This document shows positions 6,400 through 15,690 of a stretch of DNA of 32,757 bases, piece by piece. Location of the stretch: assembly GCA_030706385.1 (NCBI GenBank), contig JAUZOQ010000034.1:1-32757 (forward strand), read 5' to 3'. Under the pieces are notes generated by a model that did no database searches, had not been told where the DNA came from, and saw only the letters and a list, made by a program, of their open reading frames with translations. A program made the position numbers and the translations under genes. Numbering within the stretch: the stretch's first letter is position 1; each line of letters starts with the position of its first letter. Source of the DNA: Bacteroidota bacterium. Its GTDB lineage: Bacteria > Bacteroidota > Ignavibacteria > Palsa-1295.

Positions 6400-9228
6400 T
6401 TATTGAACGAGTTTGCGGAGATACTGTCCCGTATACGATCCTTTGACCTTAGCAATATCTTCGGGTGTTCCGGCGGCGATGAGCATGCCGCCATCTTCAC
6501 CAGCATCGGGGCCGAGATCGATAACCCAATCGGCGCACTTGACAACTTCGAGATTGTGCTCGATCACAATAACGGAATTCCCGGCATCGACAAGAGCATT
6601 GAGCGCTTTAAGAAGTTTGGCAATATCATCGAAGTGCAGACCCGTCGTCGGTTCATCGAATATGAAAAGTGTGTTGTCTTTCATATTCTCCGAGAGATGC
6701 GCTGCAAGCTTGATGCGCTGGGCTTCTCCGCCGCTGAGTGTATTCGCCGGCTGGCCGAGCTTCATATAGCCCAGGCCGACATCTTCGAGTTTCTGCAGTC
6801 GCGATTTCACTCGAGGATACTTATCGAAGAACGCAAGCCCGTCACTGACAGTCATGTTCAGAACATCGACGATATTCTTGCCGTCGATCGTTGCATCGAG
6901 CACTTCGCGCTTGTAGCGGGTGCCACTGCACGTTTCACAGAGCAAATACATATCGGCCAGGAATTGCATCTCCACTTTCACGTATCCTTCGCCCTGGCAT
7001 GTTTCGCATCTTCCGCCGGGAACGTTGAAGGAGAAATAGCCCGATGTCCATTCGCGCTGCTTCGCATACATCGTTTTCGAAAATGCATCGCGTATATAAT
7101 CGAAGGCGTTCACGTAAGTTGCAGGGTTGGAGCGCGGCGATCTGCCGATGGGAGTCTGATCGATAAGCTCGACTGCTTCTACATATTCGGCTCCATCCAT
7201 CGAACTGTGCGCACCGATATCATTGACGGGTTCGCCCTTAAGCTTTCGCAATCCGGAATAGAGAACGTTGTGAACAAGAGTCGACTTGCCAGAACCGGAT
7301 ACTCCGGTAACGGCAACGAATACTCCGACTGGAAATGAGACATCGATGGCCTTAAGGTTATTCTCGCTTGCGCCTTTGATTCGGATGGAAAGTTTCGGAT
7401 TGATGCGACGGCGCTTTTTCGGGATCGGAATTTCCATCCTCCCATTCAAGTATTGCGCTGTGAGCGATCGGGGATTTTTCGAAGTCAGCAGATCGTCGGT
7501 CGATCCTTCGAAGACGATCTCGCCGCCAAGCTCTCCGGCTTTCGGGCCGAAATCCACGAGATGATCGGCAGCCCGGATGATCTCTTCATCATGCTCGACA
7601 ACGATCACTGTATTGCCAAGATCGCGGACTCGCCGCAAAATTCCGAGGAGTCGATCAGTGTCACGTTGATGCAGGCCGATGCTGGGTTCATCGAGAACGT
7701 AGAGAGTGCCGGTCAGCGCACCGCCGAGTGAGCTTGCAAGCTGGATACGCTGGGACTCTCCGCCGGAAAGGGTATTCGATAAGCGCTCAAGAGTCAGGTA
7801 CCCAAGGCCAACATCATAGAGATACCGAAGGCGTTTCTGAATTTCGAGAATGATGCGATCGGCAATGAAATGATGGAATTCCGTTAGCTCCAGCGAATCG
7901 AAATGCTCACGAGCATGGGTGATGGTCTTCTTAACGACATCGAAAATTGTCAGTCCGACTACTTTCACATTCAAGGCTGCCGGCCGCAGTCTTGAGCCAT
8001 GGCACTTCGAGCACGTTGTGTAGCCGCGGTACCGCGAAAGGATCACACGATAATGAAGTTTATAGGTATGCGTTTCGAGCTCACGGAAAAATCCTGAGAG
8101 GCCGTCGAAATCTTTGCCGAAGCCTTCCCATATTATCTCCTTTTCCTTATCCGTCAAAATGGCATACGGAACATCCATCCGGACTCCAGCTTTCTTCGCG
8201 ACCATTTCGAGATCCCGGAGATAGGAAGAAAACTTTGGGCCCGTCCAGCACGAGATCGCTCCTTGATTGAGAGTCTTCGATTTATCGGGGACGACTAGAT
8301 TCATATCGATGCCGACCGATCTTCCAAATCCTTCACATTCCGGGCATGCGCCATACGGACTATTGAAAGCGAATAATCGCGGTTCCGGCTCTTCATAGGG
8401 AATTCCATCGAGAGCACATTCGAATCTATCGCTGAAAGGTTTTTCCGAAGTTGTGCCATCGCCGTTGAACTTTGCTACGATGACTTTTCCGGCACCTTCA
8501 CGGAAAGCTGTTTCAAGAGAATCCACTAAGCGCGAGCGGAATGCTTCGTCATCGTTTCTCCAAATAAGCCGATCGACAAGGATGCGAACCTCGGCCGGAG
8601 TTATTTTCTTCGGAGATTCTTCGGATAGTTCGAAAATATTTTCACGTTCCGACAGAACAATTCGGAAAAATCCCTGGCCGCGGAGATTCTTCCATTCATC
8701 TTCGAGAGAATGTTTCTCGTGCCGGTGCATCGGGAAGAGGACATAGAACTTATCGCCATCCTTATAAGTCTCTTTCAATGAGTCAATGATGGATGCAGGC
8801 GTATCTTTTCGAACAACCGATCCGCACTTGACGCAATACGTTGTTCCGATTCGGGCATACAAAACGCGAAGATAGTCGTAGATCTCCGTCTGCGTTCCGA
8901 CTGTCGAGCGTGGATTGCGGATCAGAGTCTTTTGCTCGATGGCAACGGCCGGGCTTATGCCGATGAGTGCATCGACATCAGGCTTCTGCATGCGCTCAAG
9001 GAATTGGCGGGCATACACCGAAAGGCTTTCGACGTAACGCCGCTGGCCTTCGGCATAGAGGGTATCGAAAGCGAGCGAAGATTTCCCGGAACCGCTTACA
9101 CCGGTGAAAACAATGAGTTTATTTCTCGGCAGTTCAAGAGAAATATTTTTCAGGTTGTGAACTCTTGCTCCCCTGATCGAAATAGGTCGTTTGGCCGATG
9201 GAAGAGCGGATGGCGAGTCTTTTGGCAA
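6400..9228 (-). CDS. uvrA: Excinuclease ABC subunit A, UvrA
   Basis: UvrA is the damage-sensing ATPase of nucleotide excision repair and loads UvrB. The 942-aa protein has the full canonical architecture: a first Walker A GVSGSGKS (43-50), a zinc module with CPECEG (about 290) and CSKCHG (about 403), a first signature [17 protein letters not shown] with [12 protein letters not shown], a second Walker A near residue 645, CETCQGEGY and CETCSGTRY (about 739-766), and a second signature [15 protein letters not shown] with [12 protein letters not shown]. The start is TTG at 9228, ten bases after the DinB-like gene; no in-frame ATG precedes the conserved [14 protein letters not shown]. No uvrB or uvrC lies in the window. 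Confidence 0.97.
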   Translation of the reverse strand: MPKDSPSALPSAKRPISIRGARVHNLKNISLELPRNKLIVFTGVSGSGKSSLAFDTLYAEGQRRYVESLSVYARQFLERMQKPDVDALIGISPAVAIEQKTLIRNPRSTVGTQTEIYDYLRVLYARIGTTYCVKCGSVVRKDTPASIIDSLKETYKDGDKFYVLFPMHRHEKHSLEDEWKNLRGQGFFRIVLSERENIFELSEESPKKITPAEVRILVDRLIWRNDDEAFRSRLVDSLETAFREGAGKVIVAKFNGDGTTSEKPFSDRFECALDGIPYEEPEPRLFAFNSPYGACPECEGFGRSVGIDMNLVVPDKSKTLNQGAISCWTGPKFSSYLRDLEMVAKKAGVRMDVPYAILTDKEKEIIWEGFGKDFDGLSGFFRELETHTYKLHYRVILSRYRGYTTCSKCHGSRLRPAALNVKVVGLTIFDVVKKTITHAREHFDSLELTEFHHFIADRIILEIQKRLRYLYDVGLGYLTLERLSNTLSGGESQRIQLASSLGGALTGTLYVLDEPSIGLHQRDTDRLLGILRRVRDLGNTVIVVEHDEEIIRAADHLVDFGPKAGELGGEIVFEGSTDDLLTSKNPRSLTAQYLNGRMEIPIPKKRRRINPKLSIRIKGASENNLKAIDVSFPVGVFVAVTGVSGSGKSTLVHNVLYSGLRKLKGEPVNDIGAHSSMDGAEYVEAVELIDQTPIGRSPRSNPATYVNAFDYIRDAFSKTMYAKQREWTSGYFSFNVPGGRCETCQGEGYVKVEMQFLADMYLLCETCSGTRYKREVLDATIDGKNIVDVLNMTVSDGLAFFDKYPRVKSRLQKLEDVGLGYMKLGQPANTLSGGEAQRIKLAAHLSENMKDNTLFIFDEPTTGLHFDDIAKLLKALNALVDAGNSVIVIEHNLEVVKCADWVIDLGPDAGEDGGMLIAAGTPEDIAKVKGSYTGQYLRKLVQ

Positions 9229-9238
9229 TTCGTATTCT

Positions 9239-9772
9239 TTAGTGCTTGAGATATTTTTCCTTGATCACTGAGATATGATGAAGCTCATGCCCGGCAGCAA
9301 TATAGCCCATCGATCGAACCGATCGCTTGCGGCTATCTGCCGAGCCCATTCTGTCAAGCATATCTGCCGTAAAACTTTTGTAGAGTTCGATCGTCGATGC
9401 CCGAACGGCACGATACTCCGAAATAATATCTGCGATATCGCGAAGATCGGCATGTGCCTGTCGAGCATACTCGTTCTCATCGAATGCAGGAAGATCCATC
9501 TTGTCACCACGCGCAATGCATAAAGCACGGTAATTATAGACGCGCTCGCAATCGATCACATGAGAACAAATATCTTTGATCGACCATTTGCCTTCAGCAT
9601 ACCGGTATAGCAATTGCTCCTCGCTGAGATTTACAGCAATCGAAGCAACGCTCTCCTTCTGCGATTCGAAATACGACAGAAGATCTTTCGAAGGGACAAG
9701 TTTAATGTACTGCTCGAAAGACGCAGGGTACTCTTGAGGTTTTGGCGGCGCTATTATAAGATGATCACTCAT
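9239..9772 (-). CDS. DinB-fold metal-dependent protein (DinB_2)
   Basis: A 177-aa four-helix protein of the DinB/YfiT superfamily. The putative metal ligands are visible: H71 in WSIKDICSHVIDCERVY, and H162 and H166 in AAGHELHHISVI, spaced as in DinB_2 proteins. Members include thiol-dependent transferases and many uncharacterised stress proteins. The true reaction here is unknown. It sits 11 bp after the NYN nuclease gene and 10 bp before uvrA, so it is probably part of the same transcript. In Bacillus the founding member is damage-inducible, but no LexA-type box was seen here. Confidence 0.85.
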   Translation of the reverse strand: MSDHLIIAPPKPQEYPASFEQYIKLVPSKDLLSYFESQKESVASIAVNLSEEQLLYRYAEGKWSIKDICSHVIDCERVYNYRALCIARGDKMDLPAFDENEYARQAHADLRDIADIISEYRAVRASTIELYKSFTADMLDRMGSADSRKRSVRSMGYIAAGHELHHISVIKEKYLKH

Positions 9773-9783
9773 TGCTGTTTGAA

Positions 9784-10371
9784 TTATGGCTGCATCATAT
9801 CTTCGCGGTGAAATCCGCCTTCGACGCCTGTCGTGAAACGCTCGATATGCTGGCGGATCTCGGCAAGATCGAAGAAATGCTTGCCGGTGGCATTCCGAAG
9901 TTCACGCGAAACGGTATCCTGAGTTGAGGCAACGATGACTCGTTTGCCATAGCTGCGAAGAAGTTCGACAGCCCGCTCGAAATCGCCATCGCCGGTAACG
10001 AGTACGGCCGTATCGTATTGGGCGATCGTCGTAAAGAGATCGATCGCCATCTCAAGATCGAGATTGGCTTTACGAGTTAATTCACCGGATGCTTCGTCGC
10101 GGAAGTACTTAATGCTTTTGACGCGTACGGTAAAGCCGGCATGATTCAAGTACCCATAAAACCGCTGCTCGCGAGGATCCGGCGGCATCTTCTGCGAAGC
10201 ATACCAAAAGGCATCGCCGATCGCTGCGCCTTGGGTAAAATAATCGAGCAACTTGCGCGGATCGAAGAACCAGCCGAGCGAACGTTGGGCGTAATAAGCA
10301 TTCTCTCCATCGACAAAGACCGAAATGCGATTTGCCGAATGCTGAAAAAGCGGGTGTAGCGTGGTATCCAT
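9784..10371 (-). CDS. NYN-domain (LabA/DUF88-like) PIN-fold nuclease
   Basis: A 195-aa protein with an NYN domain, a PIN-like metal-dependent ribonuclease fold. Acidic active-site signatures appear in order: D21 in SVFVDGENAYYAQ, the KANLDLEMAIDL segment (about 102-113), and VLVTGDGDFERAVELL (about 124-139) followed by the strand GKRVIVAS. There is no C-terminal OST-HTH/LOTUS domain, so it is a single-domain form. NYN proteins act on RNA in several systems, but the substrate here is not evident. It begins 70 bp after the MalK-like gene and runs into the DinB-like and uvrA genes. Confidence 0.88.
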   Translation of the reverse strand: MDTTLHPLFQHSANRISVFVDGENAYYAQRSLGWFFDPRKLLDYFTQGAAIGDAFWYASQKMPPDPREQRFYGYLNHAGFTVRVKSIKYFRDEASGELTRKANLDLEMAIDLFTTIAQYDTAVLVTGDGDFERAVELLRSYGKRVIVASTQDTVSRELRNATGKHFFDLAEIRQHIERFTTGVEGGFHREDMMQP

Positions 10372-10441
10372 TGTCTATCCTATCAATAGTGATATTTCGA
10401 ACGCAATGCCAATAGTGACAGAGCGAATATAGAAGATATAA

Positions 10442-11545
10442 TTATGCTATCCTTAAACCATTTTCCGGGTCAAACAAATGCACATCGCCATGGGAAATCC
10501 TGAAGATGATCTCGGAGCCGATTTCGTACTCCTCGCTACCCATTACAGACTGTGCACTTGCAGTCATCCTGCCATCCAAACTGAGGCTCGATTCCATATA
10601 GTAATTTGTAGCGCTTCCGAGCCTTTCGGTTAGTGATAAAAGCCCTCGTATTTCCGATTTCCCGGTCGGATTAGCAGATCCTGTGACGGAAAAGGCTTCC
10701 GGCCGGATTCCGAGAAGCACCTGTTTTCCAGCGTCTGCAGCAACCGATCCAAGTTCCAACTCGAACGAAGGCGCAAAAAAAATAGCCCTCCCGTTACTTT
10801 GCGATAGTTCTCCGCGAATGAGATTCATGGCGGGTGAGCCTAAGAAACGAGCCACAAAAGTGGATTTCGGTTTCGAGTAAATTTCGTGAGGACTTCCAAA
10901 TTGCTCGATCAGTCCGTTACTCAGCACGACGATCTTATCGCCCATCGTCATGGCCTCGGTTTGATCGTGGGTTACGTAGACCATCGTTGTGCCCAGGCGT
11001 CTCTGCAAATTCTTCAACTCGGCGCGCATTTCCGTACGAAGGGCTGCGTCGAGATTCGAAAGCGGTTCGTCGAAGAGAAAAACGGCAGGTTTGCGAATGA
11101 TGGCGCGGCCGACAGCAACGCGCTGGCGCTCGCCGCCCGATAGTTCTTTCGGTTTGCGATCGAGCAAATGGGTGATCGATAGAAGCGCAGCTGCTTTGCG
11201 CACTTCCTGATCGACGACCTCTTTACGTTCTTTTCGGATCGATAGCGGGAATGCAATATTTTCGAACACGCTCAGATGCGGATAAAGCGCATAGTTCTGA
11301 AAGACCATGGCAATGTTCCGATCTTTCGGCGGAAGATCGTTAACACGTTTACCATCGATAAGTATATCTCCGCCCGTTGCTTCTTCCAAGCCGGCAATCA
11401 TTCGAAGCGTTGTAGATTTTCCGCAGCCCGACGGACCGACGAGAACGATGAACTCGCCTTGCTCGGCCGAAAAGGAAATGCCCTTAACGGCATCGCTGCC
11501 GCTTGAGTATTTTTTTTCTATGTTCTTGAGTTCAAGGTGGGGCAT
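10442..11545 (-). CDS. MalK/UgpC-type ABC transporter ATPase (orphan)
   Basis: A 367-aa carbohydrate-type importer ATPase. The nucleotide-binding domain is complete: Walker A GPSGCGKST (37-45), Q83 in the Q-loop, signature LSGGERQRVAVGRA (135-148), Walker B VFLFDEPLSNLD (155-166) and H193. A C-terminal TOBE-like regulatory domain follows (about 240-367). In this family the ATPase often serves several sugar or polyol permeases. No permease or solute-binding gene is next to it, so its partner must be elsewhere. I chose ATG 11545; a TTG nine bases upstream (11554) is possible. It follows the sensor-kinase gene by 15 bp. Confidence 0.9.
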   Translation of the reverse strand: MPHLELKNIEKKYSSGSDAVKGISFSAEQGEFIVLVGPSGCGKSTTLRMIAGLEEATGGDILIDGKRVNDLPPKDRNIAMVFQNYALYPHLSVFENIAFPLSIRKERKEVVDQEVRKAAALLSITHLLDRKPKELSGGERQRVAVGRAIIRKPAVFLFDEPLSNLDAALRTEMRAELKNLQRRLGTTMVYVTHDQTEAMTMGDKIVVLSNGLIEQFGSPHEIYSKPKSTFVARFLGSPAMNLIRGELSQSNGRAIFFAPSFELELGSVAADAGKQVLLGIRPEAFSVTGSANPTGKSEIRGLLSLTERLGSATNYYMESSLSLDGRMTASAQSVMGSEEYEIGSEIIFRISHGDVHLFDPENGLRIA

Positions 11546-11560
11546 TCTCTTCAATTGTAC

Positions 11561-12820
11561 TTAGCCATTTCCTAACTTTATCCGGAATGTTGTTCCTTTG
11601 CCGGGCGTCGATTCCTTAACGAATAGTTTTCCGTGATGATATTCTTCGATAATACGCTTGGCAAGCGGCAGGCCTAGACCCCAACCGCGCGATTTGGTAC
11701 TGTAGCCCGGACGGAAAATATCCTTTTTCTGTCGGCCTTCAAGGCCTTTGCCGGTATCGGTAATATCGATCGTTGCCGATCTTGTTTTCTCGTTATGATG
11801 GATCGCAACCTGAATGCTTCCGGTCTGAGTCTCGATCGCTTCCGTTGCATTCTTAATGAGATTTTCCATCACCCATTCGAAAAGCTCGCGGTTGATCGGA
11901 AGAATGATCTCATCTTGCGACGTTTCAAGCGAAAGTGTGATATTGCTTGCAAGCCGCGGCATGCGGTCTTCGAGATATCCCATGACTCCGGAAATGACGG
12001 TAACGAGATTCTGCTCTTTCAGATCGGGAATCGCGCCGATCTTCGAGAAGCGCACGGCGATCCGGTTCAGTCGTTCGATGTCTTTTTCGATTTCGGTTGC
12101 AATGATACCGACTTCTTTCGGATCTCCGGAATTCAGCCGCAGCATTTCCGCCCATCCGAGCAGGCTCGATAAAGGCGTTCCAAGCTGATGCGCCGTTTCC
12201 TTCGACATACCTACCCAGATATTCGATTGCTCGCTTCGCTTCAAGTAGGCAAAACTCAAATATCCGATGACGACAACGACGGCACCGAGCAGCAATTGAA
12301 TGAAGGGAAGCTCTTCGATCTTCGATAGAATAATGCTATCGCCGTAATGAATATAATTGGTGACGGATTCTTTATGTGTGTTCGGATCCGTGTAAGTGAT
12401 CTGGATAGGCTTGTACGTTTTATCCATCCGCTTGATCTCCTTTTGCAGGAATGCAAGCCGCGACTTTTCTCCTATAGTCGAATCGAAAGGAATATTAATA
12501 TTGAAATTCTTGAAATTTGCCGTATCGGCGCTCGGAACATTATCACCATCGGTGATGATCATGGGGACGTTCGAATTGCGCGTATACTCAACGACCTTCA
12601 GGTAGAGCGTTGCATCGAACTCATCGGTATTCTTGAAGTACCAGAGGGCATCGCCTAAGAGCAGAGCAATGCGTTGTTCACGGTTCTTGAGTTCATCGAC
12701 CAATCGGTGAGAATAGAAGAGCGTACCGATGACTACAAGGACGGAGCAGATAAGCAAGCCGATCTTGATATTCGCCGATGGTGGTAAACGTACCGTGCTC
12801 TTAGAGCGGATTGAATCCAT
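11561..12820 (-). CDS. Membrane sensor histidine kinase (orphan)
   Basis: A 419-aa sensor kinase. Two transmembrane helices (about 19-38 and 172-193) bracket a periplasmic region of about 130 residues with no recognisable domain. The phosphoacceptor is H211 in the dimerisation box KETAHQLGTPLSSLLGW, a variant typical of Bacteroidota kinases. The ATPase domain shows the N-box MENLIKNATEAI (about 325-336), DTGKGL, and GWGLGLPLAKRIIEEY. No HAMP or PAS domain is obvious, and no response regulator is in the window, so its output is unknown. It heads the long minus-strand directon and is tightly linked to the MalK-like gene, which may hint at nutrient sensing. Confidence 0.9.
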   Translation of the reverse strand: MDSIRSKSTVRLPPSANIKIGLLICSVLVVIGTLFYSHRLVDELKNREQRIALLLGDALWYFKNTDEFDATLYLKVVEYTRNSNVPMIITDGDNVPSADTANFKNFNINIPFDSTIGEKSRLAFLQKEIKRMDKTYKPIQITYTDPNTHKESVTNYIHYGDSIILSKIEELPFIQLLLGAVVVVIGYLSFAYLKRSEQSNIWVGMSKETAHQLGTPLSSLLGWAEMLRLNSGDPKEVGIIATEIEKDIERLNRIAVRFSKIGAIPDLKEQNLVTVISGVMGYLEDRMPRLASNITLSLETSQDEIILPINRELFEWVMENLIKNATEAIETQTGSIQVAIHHNEKTRSATIDITDTGKGLEGRQKKDIFRPGYSTKSRGWGLGLPLAKRIIEEYHHGKLFVKESTPGKGTTFRIKLGNG

Positions 12821-12930
12821 TGCAGCATATAACCGCTAATGGGAAAAGGAGGTTGCGGCGAAAGTACGGAGAAAATACGCGAAGATGTGAATGAGCGAAA
12901 GCCGGCGCTATAGTCGTCGGAATTTCCAGA

Positions 12931-13767
12931 CTATTTCTTTTTCTTTGCTTTCTTTGCAGGTTTTGCTTTTGGTTTTGGAGCGGCTTTTTTCTTTACTGGT
13001 TTAGCAGCTTTTTTCGGAGCGCTCTTCCCGTTGGATTTCGACTTAGCACCGTTCTTTGCTGCAGCAGCCTTCTTGGTTTTCGTGCCGTTCGTCTTTTTCG
13101 CAGCAGCAGTCGGTTTATCACCGAGTTTGCGGAGTTCCTTTTCCGATTCGGCAAGTTCTTTTTTCGAAAGTCGCTTCTTTCCGCCGAATAGCTCCATCTC
13201 TTCGCGTGCATCGCGCTCTTCGGGCGTTTCGGTTTTCAGCGATTCGAGAATTGCAAGTTCTTCCGGAGTCGGCGGAACAGGCAATCTTTTCTGGATCGTG
13301 CGAGGAATAAGAGGTTCGGCAGTGATCTTCGTCACCGTCGTCAAGATCTTTCCGCCGGGTAAAGCTGCATGAGGATCGATGATGAGATCGATAAACCGTT
13401 TACGCGGAATCGGTTTGAGGATCTGCATTCCCTTTTTCGTAAACTCCATCATGAACTGATTCTCGGATCCATCACTCTTGATGAAGGTTACCATGTACGC
13501 ACCGTAGGGAAGATGCGGCACCTTCAATACCGATTTTGCCGTGCCGAATGATGGCATCATCATTCTGGTAGCCGTCATTCCCAGCACGCGAAAAACGATC
13601 GTTCCCGGTTCGAGTTTGTACCGGACGGCGATCTCATAGCGGAAGCTGGAAAATTCCTTTGCTGTTTCGAAGCTGAAGGTCGTGTATTCCATTCCTGATA
13701 TTTCATCAAACGCTTTGTTGATGATACAACGATATTCGACTTCTTTTACTGGTGGTAGCGGCTCCAT
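12931..13767 (-). CDS. Unknown protein with Lys/Ala/Pro-rich C-terminal tail
   Basis: I do not recognise this 278-aa protein. Residues 1-130 are mixed beta-strand-like sequence (for example TTFSFETAKEF, HLPYGAYMVTFIKSDG) without a signal peptide or membrane helix. Residues about 150-215 are charged with PVPPTPEELAILESLK and a predicted helix rich in Glu and Lys. The last 60 or so residues are almost only Lys, Ala and Pro, resembling the tail of linker histones. The tail suggests binding to nucleic acid or another polyanion, but this is inference. A promoter is visible at 13823-13853, inside the end of hisS, so it can be expressed independently of the upstream genes. Confidence 0.75.
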   Translation of the reverse strand: MEPLPPVKEVEYRCIINKAFDEISGMEYTTFSFETAKEFSSFRYEIAVRYKLEPGTIVFRVLGMTATRMMMPSFGTAKSVLKVPHLPYGAYMVTFIKSDGSENQFMMEFTKKGMQILKPIPRKRFIDLIIDPHAALPGGKILTTVTKITAEPLIPRTIQKRLPVPPTPEELAILESLKTETPEERDAREEMELFGGKKRLSKKELAESEKELRKLGDKPTAAAKKTNGTKTKKAAAAKNGAKSKSNGKSAPKKAAKPVKKKAAPKPKAKPAKKAKKKK

Positions 13768-13822
13768 CGTATTAACAAAAAGTTAAAACTGTTTTTGAAA
13801 GCTTGGGTGAAACTTTCCCGAT

Positions 13823-13853
13823 CAAAATTACGGATTTTTGAGGCGAGCAGCAA
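13823..13853 (-). promoter_or_regulatory. Bacteroidota-type promoter for the Lys-tail protein
   Basis: On the minus strand TTG (plus 13851-13853), a 20-nt spacer and TAATTTTG (plus 13823-13830) match TTG...TAnnTTTG exactly. The -7 box ends 56 nt upstream of the start codon at 13767 and overlaps the hisS stop codon. Confidence 0.6.
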
Positions 13854-15090
13854 TATTTTGCTGTGGGATTCGCTCCTGCGCACCGGTATCCATTCGTTTC
13901 AAGGTGATCTCGCCGGCTGCAAGTTCATCATTTCCAAGTACTAAAACAAAGCGGGTTCCCGTTTTATCCGCTTCTCGCATCTGCGCCTTGATCGAACGAT
14001 CCAAAAGGTCGAAAAGGACGCGAAAACCGGCATTTCGAAGTTCGGAGGCAATTTCGATTCCCACTTCTCTCCCCCCTTTATCCGCCAGTACGATGTATAT
14101 GTCGGTTTTCTTGGCAGCCATCTCGCCGCCCCGGAGTTTGGAAAGGACGAGGACCAATCGTTCGACTCCTGCAGCAAATCCGACAGCCGGAGTCGGAGGT
14201 CCACCAAGTTTTTCGATCAAGCCGTCATATCTTCCGCCGCCGCAAAGTGCATCTTGTGAGCCAAGATCGGACGAGGTGAGTTCAAAAACAGTACGGTTGT
14301 AGTAGTCGAGTCCGCGAACAAGATGCGGCTCGATGGTGAAAGGAATTTTTGCCGCTGCTAAGAGTGCCTTCAATTCATCAAAGTGTTCACTATCGGATTC
14401 ATCGAGATAATCGGTGATCTCCGGAGCTCCGGCAACGATGGCCTGATCGGCAGGATTTTTCGAATCGAGTATGCGCAGAGGATTTGTTTCGAGCCTGCGC
14501 TTGCTATCTTCGGAAAGTGTTTCGAGATTGAACTGCAAATATTTTACGAGTTCTTCACGCCAGCGCTCTCGCGAAGAAAGATTGCCAAGCGTATTGAGTT
14601 TCAGATGAAAATTCGAAAAGCCCAACTTCTTATAGACTGCAAGCGCGAACTCGATGACTTGAAGATCGGCCAGTGCCGAAGAAGCGCCGAGTAGTTCTAT
14701 GCCGAACTGATGGAATTGCCTCTGGCGTCCCATCTGCGGACGCTCGTAGCGGAACATCGGAGCGCTGTTATAATAGAGGCGGGAACATGAGGCCTGCTTG
14801 GTGACGAGGTTATGTTCGATCGCTGCACGAACGACGGATGCAGTCAGCTCAGGACGGAGGGCCATCTCTTCTCCGCCTTTATCGGTGAAGAGATACATTT
14901 CTTTCGAGACGATATCGGTTTCTTCTCCGACCGAACGCTTGAAGAGAGAAGCTTGCTCGAACATCGGAGTCCGGATCTCTTCGTATCCGAAGAGGGCTGC
15001 AACTCCATCGACTGCAGTTTCGATCTCTTTCCACAGAGCGGATTCTGGAGGAAGAATATCTTTTGTTCCGCGCGGAGCTTTCAGATCCAT
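13828..15090 (-). CDS. hisS: Histidyl-tRNA synthetase
   Basis: A class II aminoacyl-tRNA synthetase that charges tRNA-His. The 420-aa protein shows the N-terminal KAPRGTKDILPPE, LRPELTASVVRA (motif 1 region, about 78-89), motif 2 MFRYERPQMGRQRQFHQFG, the histidine-specific LVRGLDYYNRTVFE and CGGGRYDGL, and motif 3 AVGFAAGVERLVL, followed by a C-terminal anticodon-binding domain (about 325-420). ATG 15090 overlaps the stop of the PTS IIA gene by one base (TGATG). A GTG one codon earlier is possible. It is therefore probably coupled to the upstream gene. Confidence 0.95.
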   Translation of the reverse strand: MDLKAPRGTKDILPPESALWKEIETAVDGVAALFGYEEIRTPMFEQASLFKRSVGEETDIVSKEMYLFTDKGGEEMALRPELTASVVRAAIEHNLVTKQASCSRLYYNSAPMFRYERPQMGRQRQFHQFGIELLGASSALADLQVIEFALAVYKKLGFSNFHLKLNTLGNLSSRERWREELVKYLQFNLETLSEDSKRRLETNPLRILDSKNPADQAIVAGAPEITDYLDESDSEHFDELKALLAAAKIPFTIEPHLVRGLDYYNRTVFELTSSDLGSQDALCGGGRYDGLIEKLGGPPTPAVGFAAGVERLVLVLSKLRGGEMAAKKTDIYIVLADKGGREVGIEIASELRNAGFRVLFDLLDRSIKAQMREADKTGTRFVLVLGNDELAAGEITLKRMDTGAQERIPQQNIAARLKNP

Positions 15091-15557
15091 CACTCGCCGA
15101 TCCTCTCTTCTTCAGCTTTGAATATTGCAAGAACTTCATCGGCCGTTTTCGCTTCGATGAGCGATTTACGCGCAGCATCGGAATTCATGACTTTCGAAGC
15201 GCGTGAAAGAAGTTTGAGGCGGCTGCCAACATCGCTGTCACGGCTGACAAGTAGAAGCACAAGACGCACCGGTTCGTTATCCATCGAAGCGTAATCGACT
15301 GAATCCGATGTCGTTGCAAAGGCCAGGACGATATCATTAACTGCATCGGTCTTACCATGCGGTATGGCGAAGCCTTTTCCAACGCCTGTTGACATGATGC
15401 GTTCGCGTTCCAGAATTGCCGACCGTACTTTTTCCTTATCGAGAACATGCGGATTTTTCGAAGCCAGATCGACCATCTTTGTCAGGAGCTCTTCCTTGGA
15501 TTGAGCACTCAATCCGACGGCAATATATTCAGGTTTGAGATAATTTAGAAGCTTCAT
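15090..15557 (-). CDS. PTS EIIA type-2 domain protein (PtsN-like)
   Basis: A 155-aa single-domain EIIA of the fructose/nitrogen (PtsN) class. The phosphorylated histidine is H67 in GVGKGFAIPHGKTDAV, and the flanking sequence has the usual LVLLLVSRDSD and C-terminal helix. No EIIB or EIIC transport domains are nearby, so it is more likely a regulatory phosphocarrier of the PTS-Ntr type than a transport component. I chose ATG 15557, where family similarity begins. An in-frame extension to 15593 adds an unrelated N-terminus in the promoter region. Confidence 0.87.
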   Translation of the reverse strand: MKLLNYLKPEYIAVGLSAQSKEELLTKMVDLASKNPHVLDKEKVRSAILERERIMSTGVGKGFAIPHGKTDAVNDIVLAFATTSDSVDYASMDNEPVRLVLLLVSRDSDVGSRLKLLSRASKVMNSDAARKSLIEAKTADEVLAIFKAEEERIGE

Positions 15558-15604
15558 AGTTGCGGATAACACGAAACAGGGGAATATCGTCAAAAGATAA
15601 AATA

Positions 15605-15612
15605 CAAAGTTA
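15605..15612 (-). promoter_or_regulatory. Possible -7 box for the ptsN-hisS transcript
   Basis: The minus strand reads TAACTTTG (plus 15605-15612), a full match to TAnnTTTG, 47 nt upstream of the PtsN-like start. No clear TTG lies at the expected distance upstream, so support is only partial. Confidence 0.35.
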
Positions 15613-15690
15613 CGGAAAGTCGTAAGTCCGGAGAACGAACTTCGATCTTTGTAGTTCTATGGAAATCTTTGACTTCGGGCTTATTTTTGC

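Noticed and set aside
6403-7338. 311-codon open frame on the plus strand inside uvrA
   Set aside because: It is antisense to a fully conserved region of uvrA and its translation shows no family motif.
15682-15689. TATTTTTG as the ruvC promoter
   Set aside because: The box ends one base before the first ATG and has no TTG at 19-21 nt upstream, so it is likely chance.
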